The translations under genes and the position numbers were made by a program. From contig JAEEPV010000216.1 of NCBI GenBank assembly GCA_016284975.1, positions 1 through 14,367 of the forward strand: a DNA stretch of 14,367 nucleotides, in the 5' to 3' direction. Source of the stretch: Solobacterium sp. Lineage in GTDB: Bacteria; Bacillota_I; Bacilli_A; Erysipelotrichales; Erysipelotrichaceae. Positions 1 to 7,719 of this stretch are shown here, piece after piece. How positions within the stretch are numbered: the stretch's first letter is position 1; each line of letters starts with the position of its first letter. The notes beneath the pieces are model-generated. The model worked only from the letters and a program-made list of their open reading frames with translations. It had not been told where the DNA came from and searched no databases.

Positions 1-1005
1 GGCTGCCGATACATCGGATGACAGCATTTTGGAATTGGTGAGGGTATCATTCAGGCACTTCAGACTTCCCTGTGAAGAACGATCGAGAAGATTAACGATC
101 ACAGACTCAAACCATCGTGACTTCATGCCAGTCGAACCCTCTGACCCGATCTCTTCCTTATCGGTCAGAATACAGCAGCTGGTCCGCTTGGGGATCTTCA
201 TTTCAAGAATTGCCCGCAGGGATGTATAAGCGCAGATACGGTCATCGTGACCATAGCCAATAATCATCGACCGGTCGATTCCGTAATCCCGCGCAGGATC
301 CGCCGGAACAGCCTCGATCTCCGCAGAGATAAAATCATCTTCTTCAATACCGTACTTTTCTTTCAGCAGCTGAAGCAGATACTGTTTGACCGGTTCTTTT
401 TCTTCTTCATCGGACACCGGAATCGATCCGACGATCATATCCAGCTTCTCCCCTTCAATCGCTTCCGATGCCTTTTTGGCCATCTGCTTGGCAGACAGAT
501 GCACCAGAATATCACTGATTCCTACCACCGGATCATCCGCATCTTCGCCGATGCATACCGGAACTGTCGTTCCGTCCGTTTTGCAGACGACGCCATGAAG
601 GGCCATGGGTCTGGCGACCCATTGGTAGTTTTTGATACCGCCGTAATAATGCGTGTCCAGCATCGCAAATCCGTCTTTTTCAAAGAACGGATGCTGCTTG
701 AGATCAAGACGGGGGCTGTCGATGTGCGCGCCCAGAATATTCATGCCTGCAGTCAGGGGCTTTTCGCCGATCACAAACAGACAGATGTTCTTGCCGCGGT
801 TGACCGCATAGATCCGATCCCCCGGATTCAGTTCTCCGATCGAATCATTGATATTCGTAAAGCCCTCCGCTTCCGCAATCTTAATCGCTTCTGTCACAAA
901 TTCCCGTTCGGTCTTGGAACGGTTCAGAAACAAACGGTATTCGTCGGAAAATACCGACATCTCTTTTCTCATCTTCTCGTCATACGTTTTCCAAACTGTT
1001 TTCAT
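1..1005 (-). CDS. M18 family metalloaminopeptidase (3' part missing, cut by window edge)
   Basis: This is a cytosolic zinc aminopeptidase that removes N-terminal residues from peptides. The 335 residues present include the M18 signatures: GAHIDSPRLD near residues 92-101 (His94 and Asp96 as metal ligands), GYGHDDRICAYTS near 250-262 (bridging Asp), and DKEEIGSEGSTG near 282-293 (catalytic Glu pair). The match is to the bacterial 'probable M18 family aminopeptidase 1' branch, usually about 460 residues, so roughly the last 125 residues, including the final metal-binding His, lie beyond position 1. The ATG at 1005 has an AGGTG ribosome binding site. It overlaps the hflX stop by 4 bp (ATGA), so translation is probably coupled. 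There is no signal peptide. The family call is secure; the natural substrate is not known. Confidence 0.93.
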   Translation of the reverse strand, partial: MKTVWKTYDEKMRKEMSVFSDEYRLFLNRSKTEREFVTEAIKIAEAEGFTNINDSIGELNPGDRIYAVNRGKNICLFVIGEKPLTAGMNILGAHIDSPRLDLKQHPFFEKDGFAMLDTHYYGGIKNYQWVARPMALHGVVCKTDGTTVPVCIGEDADDPVVGISDILVHLSAKQMAKKASEAIEGEKLDMIVGSIPVSDEEEKEPVKQYLLQLLKEKYGIEEDDFISAEIEAVPADPARDYGIDRSMIIGYGHDDRICAYTSLRAILEMKIPKRTSCCILTDKEEIGSEGSTGMKSRWFESVIVNLLDRSSQGSLKCLNDTLTNSKMLSSDVSAA

Positions 1006-2240
1006 AGGTTCACCTCATACTGCTTCAGCGGCCGCATCCGCACCTTTGGCCCTTCCGCCCGGATCAGGATTCCGTCTTCCCCCTCTTCCAGCCGGTCAAT
1101 ATGCATTACCCGGCACAGATCATGGATCAGTCCGGTTTTCTCATATGGCAGTAAACACTGCATTACCTTTTCGCGCGGATACAGACGTTCACAGATTTCA
1201 TCCAGAAGGGCTTCAATGCCCTCTTTCGTAACAGATGATACTGCAAATGCGCATGGCCTGTCATTTTTCGCGACCTTATCCGCCTTGGTGAATACGGTCA
1301 GACGCGGGATCGCATCCGCATGAATCGTCTTGAGCGTTTCCAGTGTGACCAGCATCTTTTCCTCCATCATCGGATCGGAAAGATCGACAACATGAATCAG
1401 AAGATCTGCGTTTCTTGCCGAATCCAGAGTGCTGTTAAAGGCATCAATCAGCGTATGCGGCAGGTCCGAAACAAAGCCGACCGTATCATACAGAAGAAAC
1501 TGCAGTCCGCTATGAGAGATATTGCGAACAGAGGAATCAAGTGTCGCAAACAGCATGTCTTCTGCATACACCTGCCGCTGTTCCTTCTGATTCGCCTGCA
1601 GAATCGCATTCAGCAGAGAACTCTTTCCGGCATTGGTATATCCGATCAGCGCTGCTCTGCCCAGTTCCGATTTGGATCGTCTTCGCTCTGCCGCCTGATA
1701 ATCTTTATCAATTTCAGAAAGCTCTTTCTTCAGGACAGAGATTCGCTTCCGGTAGGTCCTGGCAATCTCTGCGGTGCGCCGCTCACCGGCACCTCTGGAA
1801 CGGAAAGAACCGCCTCGGGCATGTTCTTCCGTTTCCGTATCGATTGCTGTTGATGGCAGTGCATAGGAAAGTCTTGCCAGTTCCACCTGCAGCTTTGCCT
1901 GCCGGGACTTTGCCCGGTGGGAAAAGATATCAAGGATCAGTGCCGTACGATCGATCACTTCTGCACCGCATGCCTCCTGGATCCGGTTCATGACCGCAAT
2001 CGGAAGTTCCTGTGCAAAGACAATGGCATCTGCTCCGGTCTGTGAAACCGTTAATGCCAGCTCCTGAAGCTTGCCCTGGCGGAATGCGGTTCTTGGATCT
2101 GCGGAAACAGACTGCTGTGTGACGATTGTTTTCACCTCGATGCCGCACGCTTCACAGAGACTGACGCACTCCTCCATACGGGCCGCAAAGCGGTCCTTAT
2201 CCTTTTTCAGGCAGATTCCTGCCAGAACCGCCGGTCTCAC
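1002..2240 (-). CDS. hflX: GTPase HflX (ribosome-splitting/rescue GTPase)
   Basis: HflX is a translational GTPase-like protein that binds the 50S subunit and splits stalled or heat-damaged ribosomes. All G motifs are visible in the 412 residues: G1 GYTNAGKSS at 200-208, G2 threonine at 233, G3 DTVG at 252-255, G4 TKAD at 318-321 and G5 SS near 335. The N-terminal HflX domain includes DPRTAFRQGK at 48-57, and a basic helical linker lies at about 140-190. The length is normal for the family. The start is GTG at 2240, which overlaps the preceding acetyltransferase stop by 4 bp (GTGA); GGAAGGGG lies upstream as the ribosome binding site. One oddity: the linker motif that usually reads GPGExQLExDRR is GAGERRTAEIARTYRK here (about 150-165), so this is a divergent HflX branch. 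The GTP-binding apparatus looks intact. Confidence 0.95.
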   Translation of the reverse strand: MRPAVLAGICLKKDKDRFAARMEECVSLCEACGIEVKTIVTQQSVSADPRTAFRQGKLQELALTVSQTGADAIVFAQELPIAVMNRIQEACGAEVIDRTALILDIFSHRAKSRQAKLQVELARLSYALPSTAIDTETEEHARGGSFRSRGAGERRTAEIARTYRKRISVLKKELSEIDKDYQAAERRRSKSELGRAALIGYTNAGKSSLLNAILQANQKEQRQVYAEDMLFATLDSSVRNISHSGLQFLLYDTVGFVSDLPHTLIDAFNSTLDSARNADLLIHVVDLSDPMMEEKMLVTLETLKTIHADAIPRLTVFTKADKVAKNDRPCAFAVSSVTKEGIEALLDEICERLYPREKVMQCLLPYEKTGLIHDLCRVMHIDRLEEGEDGILIRAEGPKVRMRPLKQYEVNL

Positions 2241-2773
2241 TGCAGGTCCCCTTCCGTTTCAATCACCTTTTCCGGATCGTCCTCAAACGGGAGAATGTCT
2301 TTTTCATACCAGCTCACACCAAGCCATCTTTCGAATTTATATCCGACATGTTCGAGACGGACTGCCTTCCGGTAGCCAAGGGATTCATGAAGTTTTTCGC
2401 TGGGCAGATTCCCTTCTGTTACAAGCGAAACCAGCTTATGGATATTCTGCCGTTTTGCCGCTTCTTCCAGCGCCTCCATCAGCTTTCTGCCATAACCCTT
2501 ACCGGTTTTCTTTGGATCCAGATAGACCGTCACATCCGCCGTATAACGGTACGCATTGCGCGCATTAAAATGGTCAAGATAGGCAAATCCGACGGGCTTT
2601 CCGTTTTCTTCCAGCATCAGCCACGGATACTGTTCCGTAATCCGTTTTACCCGCGAAACAAACTCCTGTTCAGATAGCAGCGCCTCCTCAAACGTCACCG
2701 TGGTGTTTTCAATATAGTAGTTATACCAGTCCAGACAGACCGGTATATCGGTATCTCTCATTGCCCGGATCAT
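2237..2773 (-). CDS. GNAT N-acetyltransferase, phosphinothricin acetyltransferase-like
   Basis: This 178-residue GNAT-fold acetyltransferase transfers acetyl from acetyl-CoA to an amine. The N-terminus MIRAMRDTDI, followed by an ENTTVTFEE segment near 22-30, matches the Pat/Bar/YwnH branch. The acetyl-CoA pyrophosphate loop is KKTGKGYGRK at about 88-97, preceded by strand DVTVYLDP (80-87). The C-terminal motif SEKLHESLGYRKAVRLEHVGYKF (125-147) contains the usual NxxS-K-HE-LGF-like region. Pat-like proteins often act on methionine sulfoximine or sulfone or similar amino-acid analogues; the true substrate here cannot be read from sequence. The first ATG is preferred because family members begin IRxA just after it. 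Both ends overlap neighbours by 4 bp, indicating an operon with the amidohydrolase and hflX. Confidence 0.9.
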   Translation of the reverse strand: MIRAMRDTDIPVCLDWYNYYIENTTVTFEEALLSEQEFVSRVKRITEQYPWLMLEENGKPVGFAYLDHFNARNAYRYTADVTVYLDPKKTGKGYGRKLMEALEEAAKRQNIHKLVSLVTEGNLPSEKLHESLGYRKAVRLEHVGYKFERWLGVSWYEKDILPFEDDPEKVIETEGDLQ

Positions 2774-4335
2774 TTTTCGAAAACCGTCTCTCCGTTCATA
2801 ACCGTCATCATGACTTTTGCCGTATGGATCTCATCCTCCCTGAGTTTTGTAATATCACGGTCAAGCACCGCGAAATCCGCATATTTTCCTTCTTCCAGAG
2901 AACCGATGTTGTCCGAGGAAAAGAACGCTTCAGCACCGGAGAGCGTATAGCTTCTCATCGCCTGCTGCAGATCCATGCATTCGGAGGGATTCATGGCTGC
3001 AGTACCATCCAGAGAACGCCGTGTGACAGCCATCTGCAGGCCTTTCATGACATCCGGTGTTTCAACCGGTGCATCAGAACCGTTGCAGGCAATCACGTGT
3101 TCCGACAGCGTCCGGAATGGATAGCAGCTCTCTGCCCGCTCACTTCCGACACGGGCTTCGAGAATCTTTGCGTCCGAATCAATAAACAGCGACTGGAAAT
3201 AACAGCACAGGTTCATATCGATCGTCCGTTTGATTTCGGCCGGGGTCATAATCTGACAATGGACCAGACCGAAATGGAGCAGATTGTTTTCAATTACATA
3301 CTTATCGTAAACATTCAGCACTTCTCTTACCGTGCGGTCTCCGATCGCATGTGTAATAACCGGCATGTTGTAGTCAGCCGCAAGCTTCACCCAGGTTTCA
3401 AGTTCAGATCGGTTGTAGACCATATATCCGCTGTTGCCGCGGTCATCACTGTAATCCTTGCTCAGGGCGGCAGTACGGGCGCCAAGAGAGCCGTCAGCGA
3501 TGATCTTCAGGGGACCGATCCGGAACAGATCGTCTCCAACATCCGTCGTATAGCCTTCATCCAGGAAAGCCGCAAATTCTTCCGGAGACGGAAATTCACA
3601 CTGTTCATTAACCCGGACGGTCAGTTCTCCGCGGAATGCCATCTTCATCATGACATCCAATACCAGCCGCCAGTCATGCGTGATCGACATGAAATCATCA
3701 CTTCCAACTGCGGTGATTCCATACCGGTTCAGTTCCTTCTGACCCCGCAGAATGGATCTGCGGATCGATTCTTCTGTTTCGGCAGGCCAGCTGTCATGAA
3801 GAACGGTAATCGCTGTTTCTTCCAGAAAACCGTTTTCAAAATCAATTGAACCGCCTTCTACCATGGAGTCCTCATCCATATTGGCAAGCTCAAGCGCCTT
3901 GGAATTGACGACCATCTTATGTCCGCAACATCTTGTGACCGCAATGGGACGTTCTTTGGAAATCTGATCCAGGTCTGCTTTGGTCGGCATCTTCGGATCA
4001 TCAAACAGTTCCTCATTAAAACCACGGCCGAGAAGCCATTCCCCTTTCGGCAGTTTTTTCTCCTGCTGTTTCAGGAGATTCAGTACCTCCTGCCTGCTGG
4101 TGCAGCTATGAAGCTGAACGTTTTCAAGATATCGGCCATATTCCAGAAGATGCAGATGCGAGTCAATAAACCCGGGGCATACAAACAGTCCGTTCAGATC
4201 GATCACTTCATCTGCGGATTCCGCTTCCTTCTGAAGTTCCTCTGTCATGCCGATCCGGCGGATCTTCTCGCCTTCCGTTAAAATCGCAGTATCTGTTCTT
4301 CCCCAGATGACCGCATTTATAAATAACCGCTTCAT
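2770..4335 (-). CDS. YtcJ-type metal-dependent amidohydrolase (amidohydrolase family 3)
   Basis: This is a cytosolic TIM-barrel hydrolase of the amidohydrolase superfamily, related to YtcJ/NfdA enzymes that hydrolyse N-acyl or N-formyl amides. Counting from the chosen start (521 residues), the metal ligands are visible: HLH at 60-62 within CPGFIDSHLH, K277 in LKIIADGSLGARTA, H329 in ITHAIGDRTV, H359 in VHCQIM and D421 in NGSDAPVE. The C-terminal strand GSLEEGKYADFAVLDRD returns to the composite beta-domain, as expected. An in-frame ATG at 4389 would add 18 residues and give a 4-bp overlap with the upstream gene. It has no usable ribosome binding site and the extension is not family-like, so the ATG at 4335 preceded by GAGAGGA is preferred. 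The 3' end overlaps the next acetyltransferase by 4 bp. The substrate is unknown. Confidence 0.9.
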   Translation of the reverse strand: MKRLFINAVIWGRTDTAILTEGEKIRRIGMTEELQKEAESADEVIDLNGLFVCPGFIDSHLHLLEYGRYLENVQLHSCTSRQEVLNLLKQQEKKLPKGEWLLGRGFNEELFDDPKMPTKADLDQISKERPIAVTRCCGHKMVVNSKALELANMDEDSMVEGGSIDFENGFLEETAITVLHDSWPAETEESIRRSILRGQKELNRYGITAVGSDDFMSITHDWRLVLDVMMKMAFRGELTVRVNEQCEFPSPEEFAAFLDEGYTTDVGDDLFRIGPLKIIADGSLGARTAALSKDYSDDRGNSGYMVYNRSELETWVKLAADYNMPVITHAIGDRTVREVLNVYDKYVIENNLLHFGLVHCQIMTPAEIKRTIDMNLCCYFQSLFIDSDAKILEARVGSERAESCYPFRTLSEHVIACNGSDAPVETPDVMKGLQMAVTRRSLDGTAAMNPSECMDLQQAMRSYTLSGAEAFFSSDNIGSLEEGKYADFAVLDRDITKLREDEIHTAKVMMTVMNGETVFEK

Positions 4336-4365
4336 ACCTGTATTCCTCTCTGTTTCCAATGTCCT

Positions 4366-4374
4366 ATCATAGCA
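4366..4374 (-). promoter_or_regulatory. Possible extended -10 promoter for the amidohydrolase-GNAT-hflX-M18 run
   Basis: On the minus strand this reads TGCTATGAT, an extended -10 (TGn plus TATGAT), in the 50-base gap between the elaA stop and the amidohydrolase ATG. The predicted start of transcription would leave a short leader of about 24 nt containing the GAGAGGA ribosome binding site. No good -35 hexamer is present. It could let the downstream four genes be expressed apart from elaA, but read-through from elaA is also possible. Confidence 0.35.
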
Positions 4375-4385
4375 CCAGTCGGCAC

Positions 4386-4841
4386 TCATCCTTCTGTAAC
4401 TGCATCTCTCCGCATTTTTACATGCGGGATCCCGTCTTCCAGAAACACTTCTGAGATCACCCGGAACCCCTCTTTTTCATAGAATCCGATCGCATATGTC
4501 TGTGCTTCCAGAACGACCGGCCGGTTTGGATAAATATCACCAATATATTCCACGGCCGCATGCAGGATCTCCCGACCCAGATCCGCATTCCGTTTGCGGG
4601 TAAGAACTCTTCCAATCTGAAGTTCTCCAAGCCGGTTTTCAAAAATTCTCAGACAGGAGATGACCGTACCGGATTCATCTTTCCGGAACAGATGGATCGC
4701 ATCATAATCAATGCCGTCTAATTCCGGATACGGACAGTTCTGTTCCACAACAAAAATATCAACTCTTGCCCTGAGAATCTCATACAGGTCTCTTTGATCC
4801 AGCTCATCAAACCGCCGGATCCTGATTTCTCTGTCTTCCAT
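4386..4841 (-). CDS. elaA: ElaA-family GNAT N-acetyltransferase
   Basis: This 151-residue protein matches E. coli ElaA along its whole length. ILRARVDIFVVEQNCPYPEL at 22-41 continues into DGIDYDAIHL, QIGRVLTRKRNADLGREIL (75-93) forms the acetyl-CoA-binding loop region, and AQTYAIGFYEKEGF (113-126) continues to EVFLEDGIPHVKM (131-143). ElaA proteins are small soluble acetyltransferases of unknown substrate. An open frame continues upstream to an ATG at 5030, but that would run through a terminator and the 3' end of the lipoprotein gene, and the extra 63 residues are not family-like. The ATG at 4841 is therefore chosen although it lacks a Shine-Dalgarno sequence; a -10 box sits so close that the mRNA probably begins at the ATG itself. 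The amidohydrolase gene follows 50 bases later. Confidence 0.9.
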   Translation of the reverse strand: MEDREIRIRRFDELDQRDLYEILRARVDIFVVEQNCPYPELDGIDYDAIHLFRKDESGTVISCLRIFENRLGELQIGRVLTRKRNADLGREILHAAVEYIGDIYPNRPVVLEAQTYAIGFYEKEGFRVISEVFLEDGIPHVKMRRDAVTEG

Positions 4842-4847
4842 GTGTCT

Positions 4848-4853
4848 ATTGTA
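4848..4853 (-). promoter_or_regulatory. -10 box TACAAT placed for a leaderless elaA mRNA
   Basis: TACAAT on the minus strand ends exactly 6 bases before the A of the elaA ATG, so the usual -10 to +1 spacing puts the transcription start at the start codon. A G at -14 and T-rich sequence accompany it. No convincing -35 is seen, because that region is the terminator stem of the upstream gene. The absence of any AGGAG-like sequence before the ATG agrees with leaderless initiation. Confidence 0.45.
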
Positions 4854-4865
4854 ACCAACACCAGT

Positions 4866-4895
4866 AAAAAATCCCGCATATTGATCTGCGGGATT
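4866..4895 (-). terminator. Intrinsic terminator of the VTC/DUF4956/lipoprotein operon
   Basis: Read on the minus strand, a 9-bp perfect stem (AATCCCGCA with TGCGGGATT, 8-nt loop) runs straight into six T residues. It starts 10 bases after the lipoprotein stop codon and separates that operon from elaA. Confidence 0.9.
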
Positions 4896-4905
4896 CAGCT
4901 CTGTA

Positions 4906-7038
4906 TTACAGCGGTTTTGTTTCCGAAAAGTTCTCGGAAGTGCCGCTGTCTTCACTTCCTTCGTCTGTCTTACTGCCGGAATCCGGATTCTGCTGCATAT
5001 CCTGTTTTCGGTTTGCATTCCATTGTTCACGGTTTCCCTCCTGGAACCCGCCGGGTCTTAGTCCACCGCCCATGCCGCTTCCGGCATTGCGGTTCACATA
5101 GGATACCGTTTCGGAAATCGTCACTTCACCAAGCGTCTGTGAACCCTGCGTAATCGTATAGGTGCTTCCGGTCTTAAACGCTTCCGATGCGATTATCAGA
5201 TCACTGAACGTGCGATCTGATTCAAATTCCGCAGCCGTTTTCCCGGAGCTGTCTTTTACCTCGATCTTTCCGGAAGAATTCGTAATTCCGATCGCAATGA
5301 CATTGACCTTTGAATTTTCAGAAGGCACCGCTGCCATTCCACTGCTTCCTGCGGCAATCAAAGTACCGCCGTTTATGACAAATGTTCCGTTATAGTCCAT
5401 GGCGCTGTTGGCATTGGTCACAGGGCCATAAACGATCACAGAACCGCCGTTCATGACACCGCTGCCATTGCAGTCGATTCCGTCTCCGTCTGCGGTGACT
5501 GTTATCGAGCCGCCGTTTATCGTCAGCATCGATCCATCATCCTCGAACTCACCGGTATTGGCATCCCCGTCGACGGTATTAATACCGTCATCCTTTGCAA
5601 TGATCACGATCATTCCGTCATTAATCGTCAGATTCTTCGCTTCAAGTCCTTCATAACAGGAATTCATCGTGATCTCACCGGAATGAATCGTCATCTGTTT
5701 ATCCGCATGCATGCCGTCATCTCCGGCAAGAATGGTAAAGGTTCCGCTGTTGACTGTCAGATCGCCATCGGCATTGATGGCATCATCTGCACTGTCGATT
5801 GAAACGGTGGTTCCGGCCAGAAGAATCGAACCGTCTGCTTTTATGCCGGCTGACGTTTCTGTTTCATCCGTTTCAGTATCGGAAGACGAGTTGTTTTCTT
5901 CCTGGGCTTCCTGAGACATGCCGTTCCTCTCCGGCATTTCACCGTTCATTTCCGGTCGTTCTCCGTTCATCTCAGGCATTTCACCACCCATCTCAGGCCA
6001 CTCACCATTCATTTCCGGCATCATTCCGAATCCCGGACGCTGCTTTTCCGATTCACCTTCAGAGCCTTCCTGCCATTCCCCGGGCCTTCCCTGAGGGAAG
6101 AGCGATCCGGAATTGCTCTCCAGTCTGTTTTCATTGCCAGAGCCTGAGAACAGACCATGCGTCATTTCATTTGTATGTGGCTGTGCATTTTCATGACCGC
6201 CGCCGGCTTCGGTATTGAGCTCACAGTTCTCTGCCGTCAGATTTCCGGTTGTCTGAATTCCGTCGTCTTCTGCAGTCACTTTGATAACTCCTCCGCTGAT
6301 CTCAATATCTGCGGGAATGTCATTTCCGCTGTCATCAGTATCTCCTGCTTTGATGCCGTCTTTACCTGCTTTAAGCGTCAGGATACAGTCTTTTACTGCC
6401 AGACCTTCATTGACATCCATGCCGTCAGAATCTGCCTGAATGGAAAGGATCGCATTGATGAGCTTCAGTTCATCCCCGGCATGGATTCCATCTCCGTCGC
6501 CTGCCGTAATATCCAGATTCCCACCGCCATTGACCGCAAGATCATCCTTTGCGTAAATGCCGCCTTTTTTCTCATCTTCATTCTCACCGGAAGCAGTGAT
6601 CGTATTGGTTGTTCCGGTCAGTACGGTAAGAACGGTTTCCTCTGCATTTCGCACATAAACAGCCGGACCGCTGGTGCTTTCTATCGAGACACCATTCAGG
6701 ACCAGATGTACGATTGTCTCATCTTCTGAATCGACAATGATCTGCCCTTCGTCCCAGCTGCCGCTGAACACATAGGTTCCTCCCTTTGTGATCGTTACGG
6801 AAGTGTCTTTACAGACTGCACCTTTCCCATCCGAAGTAACATCCGATCCATTCAAACGGATATGTTCCGCCGTGGCATCATCATAGGTTTCATTGAGTTC
6901 ATCCTCGGTGAATTTCATGTTCACAATGGATTCTGCTGAAACGGTGACTGTTCTTTCATTGACTGCTGCACCGGTTTGGGTACATCCTGCAGCCAGGAAT
7001 ACCGAAAGTACTGCGGAAAGATATTTCGTTTTATTCAT
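4906..7038 (-). CDS. Cthe_2159-type beta-helix carbohydrate-binding lipoprotein with heptapeptide repeat insert
   Basis: This predicted surface lipoprotein has 710 residues. Residues 1-19 form a lipoprotein signal ending in the lipobox LAAGC (Cys19). The body is a run of about 20-residue beta-helix turns rich in AGDDGI, ADGDGI and AKDDGI motifs (about 75-275 and 398-565), typical of the Cthe_2159/DUF4353 family. Its founding member in Clostridium thermocellum is a calcium-bearing polygalacturonate-binding parallel beta-helix. The repeated acidic turns suggest calcium sites here too. A low-complexity insert (about 279-397) splits the helix and holds five PEMNGEx-type heptapeptides at 341-375. 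The C-terminus (about 650-710) is Gly/Asn/Gln/Ser-rich and disordered. The ATG at 7038 has GGGAGAG upstream, 12 bases after the DUF4956 stop. The gene is last in the VTC operon and is followed by a strong terminator. The ligand is unknown. Confidence 0.88.
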   Translation of the reverse strand: MNKTKYLSAVLSVFLAAGCTQTGAAVNERTVTVSAESIVNMKFTEDELNETYDDATAEHIRLNGSDVTSDGKGAVCKDTSVTITKGGTYVFSGSWDEGQIIVDSEDETIVHLVLNGVSIESTSGPAVYVRNAEETVLTVLTGTTNTITASGENEDEKKGGIYAKDDLAVNGGGNLDITAGDGDGIHAGDELKLINAILSIQADSDGMDVNEGLAVKDCILTLKAGKDGIKAGDTDDSGNDIPADIEISGGVIKVTAEDDGIQTTGNLTAENCELNTEAGGGHENAQPHTNEMTHGLFSGSGNENRLESNSGSLFPQGRPGEWQEGSEGESEKQRPGFGMMPEMNGEWPEMGGEMPEMNGERPEMNGEMPERNGMSQEAQEENNSSSDTETDETETSAGIKADGSILLAGTTVSIDSADDAINADGDLTVNSGTFTILAGDDGMHADKQMTIHSGEITMNSCYEGLEAKNLTINDGMIVIIAKDDGINTVDGDANTGEFEDDGSMLTINGGSITVTADGDGIDCNGSGVMNGGSVIVYGPVTNANSAMDYNGTFVINGGTLIAAGSSGMAAVPSENSKVNVIAIGITNSSGKIEVKDSSGKTAAEFESDRTFSDLIIASEAFKTGSTYTITQGSQTLGEVTISETVSYVNRNAGSGMGGGLRPGGFQEGNREQWNANRKQDMQQNPDSGSKTDEGSEDSGTSENFSETKPL
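5914..6018 (-). repeat. Five tandem 21-bp coding repeats (PEMNGEx heptapeptides)
   Basis: Inside the lipoprotein gene, five imperfect 21-bp units encode PEMNGEW, PEMGGEM, PEMNGER, PEMNGEM and PERNGMS (residues 341-375). The units share a 21-bp DNA pattern, so copy number may vary by slippage or recombination. This is a coding minisatellite and not a CRISPR array. Confidence 0.9.
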
Positions 7039-7050
7039 TGCTTACTCTCC

Positions 7051-7719
7051 CTACAGCTCACTGGCAGCCGGCGCCATCCGACTGGACTGTACTGTCAGAT
7101 TGCCGTTTCTGACCCGGATCGCATCCAGCAGTTCTTTCTCCTTTGCCGGATCTTTCAGGGTCATTTCATAGCGCAGTTCATACAGCGCCCCAAGATTGAC
7201 CGTCTTCATTGAAGATAATGAAACCTGCTCTGCATAAGTTTTGAAAATATCTGCGAATACATCGGCGTAATCAAGATCTTCCGGAATCGTGATGGTCAGA
7301 TACCGCTGTGTTTCCGGCTGAGAAAACAATCCGCTCCGATACAGCAGGTATGTGACAACACAGATCAGTATCGTCATGCCCACCGCAAATGTGACATAAC
7401 CGGTACCGCAGGCCAGACCTGCAGCCATGGCAAGAAATACGGCTCCGATATCACTGGCTCTGCCAGGCAGGGAACGAAAGCGGACCAGGGAAAAGGATCC
7501 CGCAACCGCAACGCCGACTCCAAGATTTCCATTGACCATCAGGATCACAACCATAACCATGACCGGAAGGACCGCTGTCGTAATGGCAAAGGATTTGGAA
7601 GGATGGGCTGTAGCTTTATAACTTAATGCGATGATAATACCCGAGATCAGTGCTGCTGCAGTGCAGATTCCGATTTCCGTCAGTGTCAGTTCTGCATCCA
7701 TCAGGATTGTGTTAAACAT
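7051..7719 (-). CDS. DUF4956 family multi-pass membrane protein
   Basis: This 222-residue inner-membrane protein belongs to DUF4956. Hydrophobic segments lie at about 14-34, 43-63, 66-77 with 89-106, and 108-128, so about four membrane passes. They bracket the family hallmark SLVRFRSLPGRASDIGAVFL (77-96), which carries conserved Arg and Asp residues. A soluble C-terminal domain (about 138-212) follows and is probably cytoplasmic. DUF4956 genes recur beside VTC-domain polymerase genes, and the same order holds here: the ATG at 7719 overlaps the VTC gene end by 19 bp and has its own AAGGAG site, and the beta-helix lipoprotein follows 12 bases downstream. A role in moving or anchoring the VTC product across the membrane is an inference from context; no activity has been firmly assigned to the family that I can cite. 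Confidence 0.9.
   Translation of the reverse strand: MFNTILMDAELTLTEIGICTAAALISGIIIALSYKATAHPSKSFAITTAVLPVMVMVVILMVNGNLGVGVAVAGSFSLVRFRSLPGRASDIGAVFLAMAAGLACGTGYVTFAVGMTILICVVTYLLYRSGLFSQPETQRYLTITIPEDLDYADVFADIFKTYAEQVSLSSMKTVNLGALYELRYEMTLKDPAKEKELLDAIRVRNGNLTVQSSRMAPAASEL

Noticed and set aside
247..1323. Open frame of 358 codons on the plus strand opposite the M18 gene and the hflX 3' end
   Set aside because: It spans two real minus-strand genes with clear motifs; its product is low-complexity and family-less.
2761..3849. Open frame of 362 codons on the plus strand opposite the amidohydrolase
   Set aside because: The opposite strand encodes a full amidohydrolase with all metal ligands; the antisense translation is Arg/His/Cys-rich with no family resemblance.
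5914..6018. Regular 21-bp repeats resembling a small CRISPR array
   Set aside because: The units are contiguous with no unique spacers and remain in frame as heptapeptides inside the lipoprotein gene.
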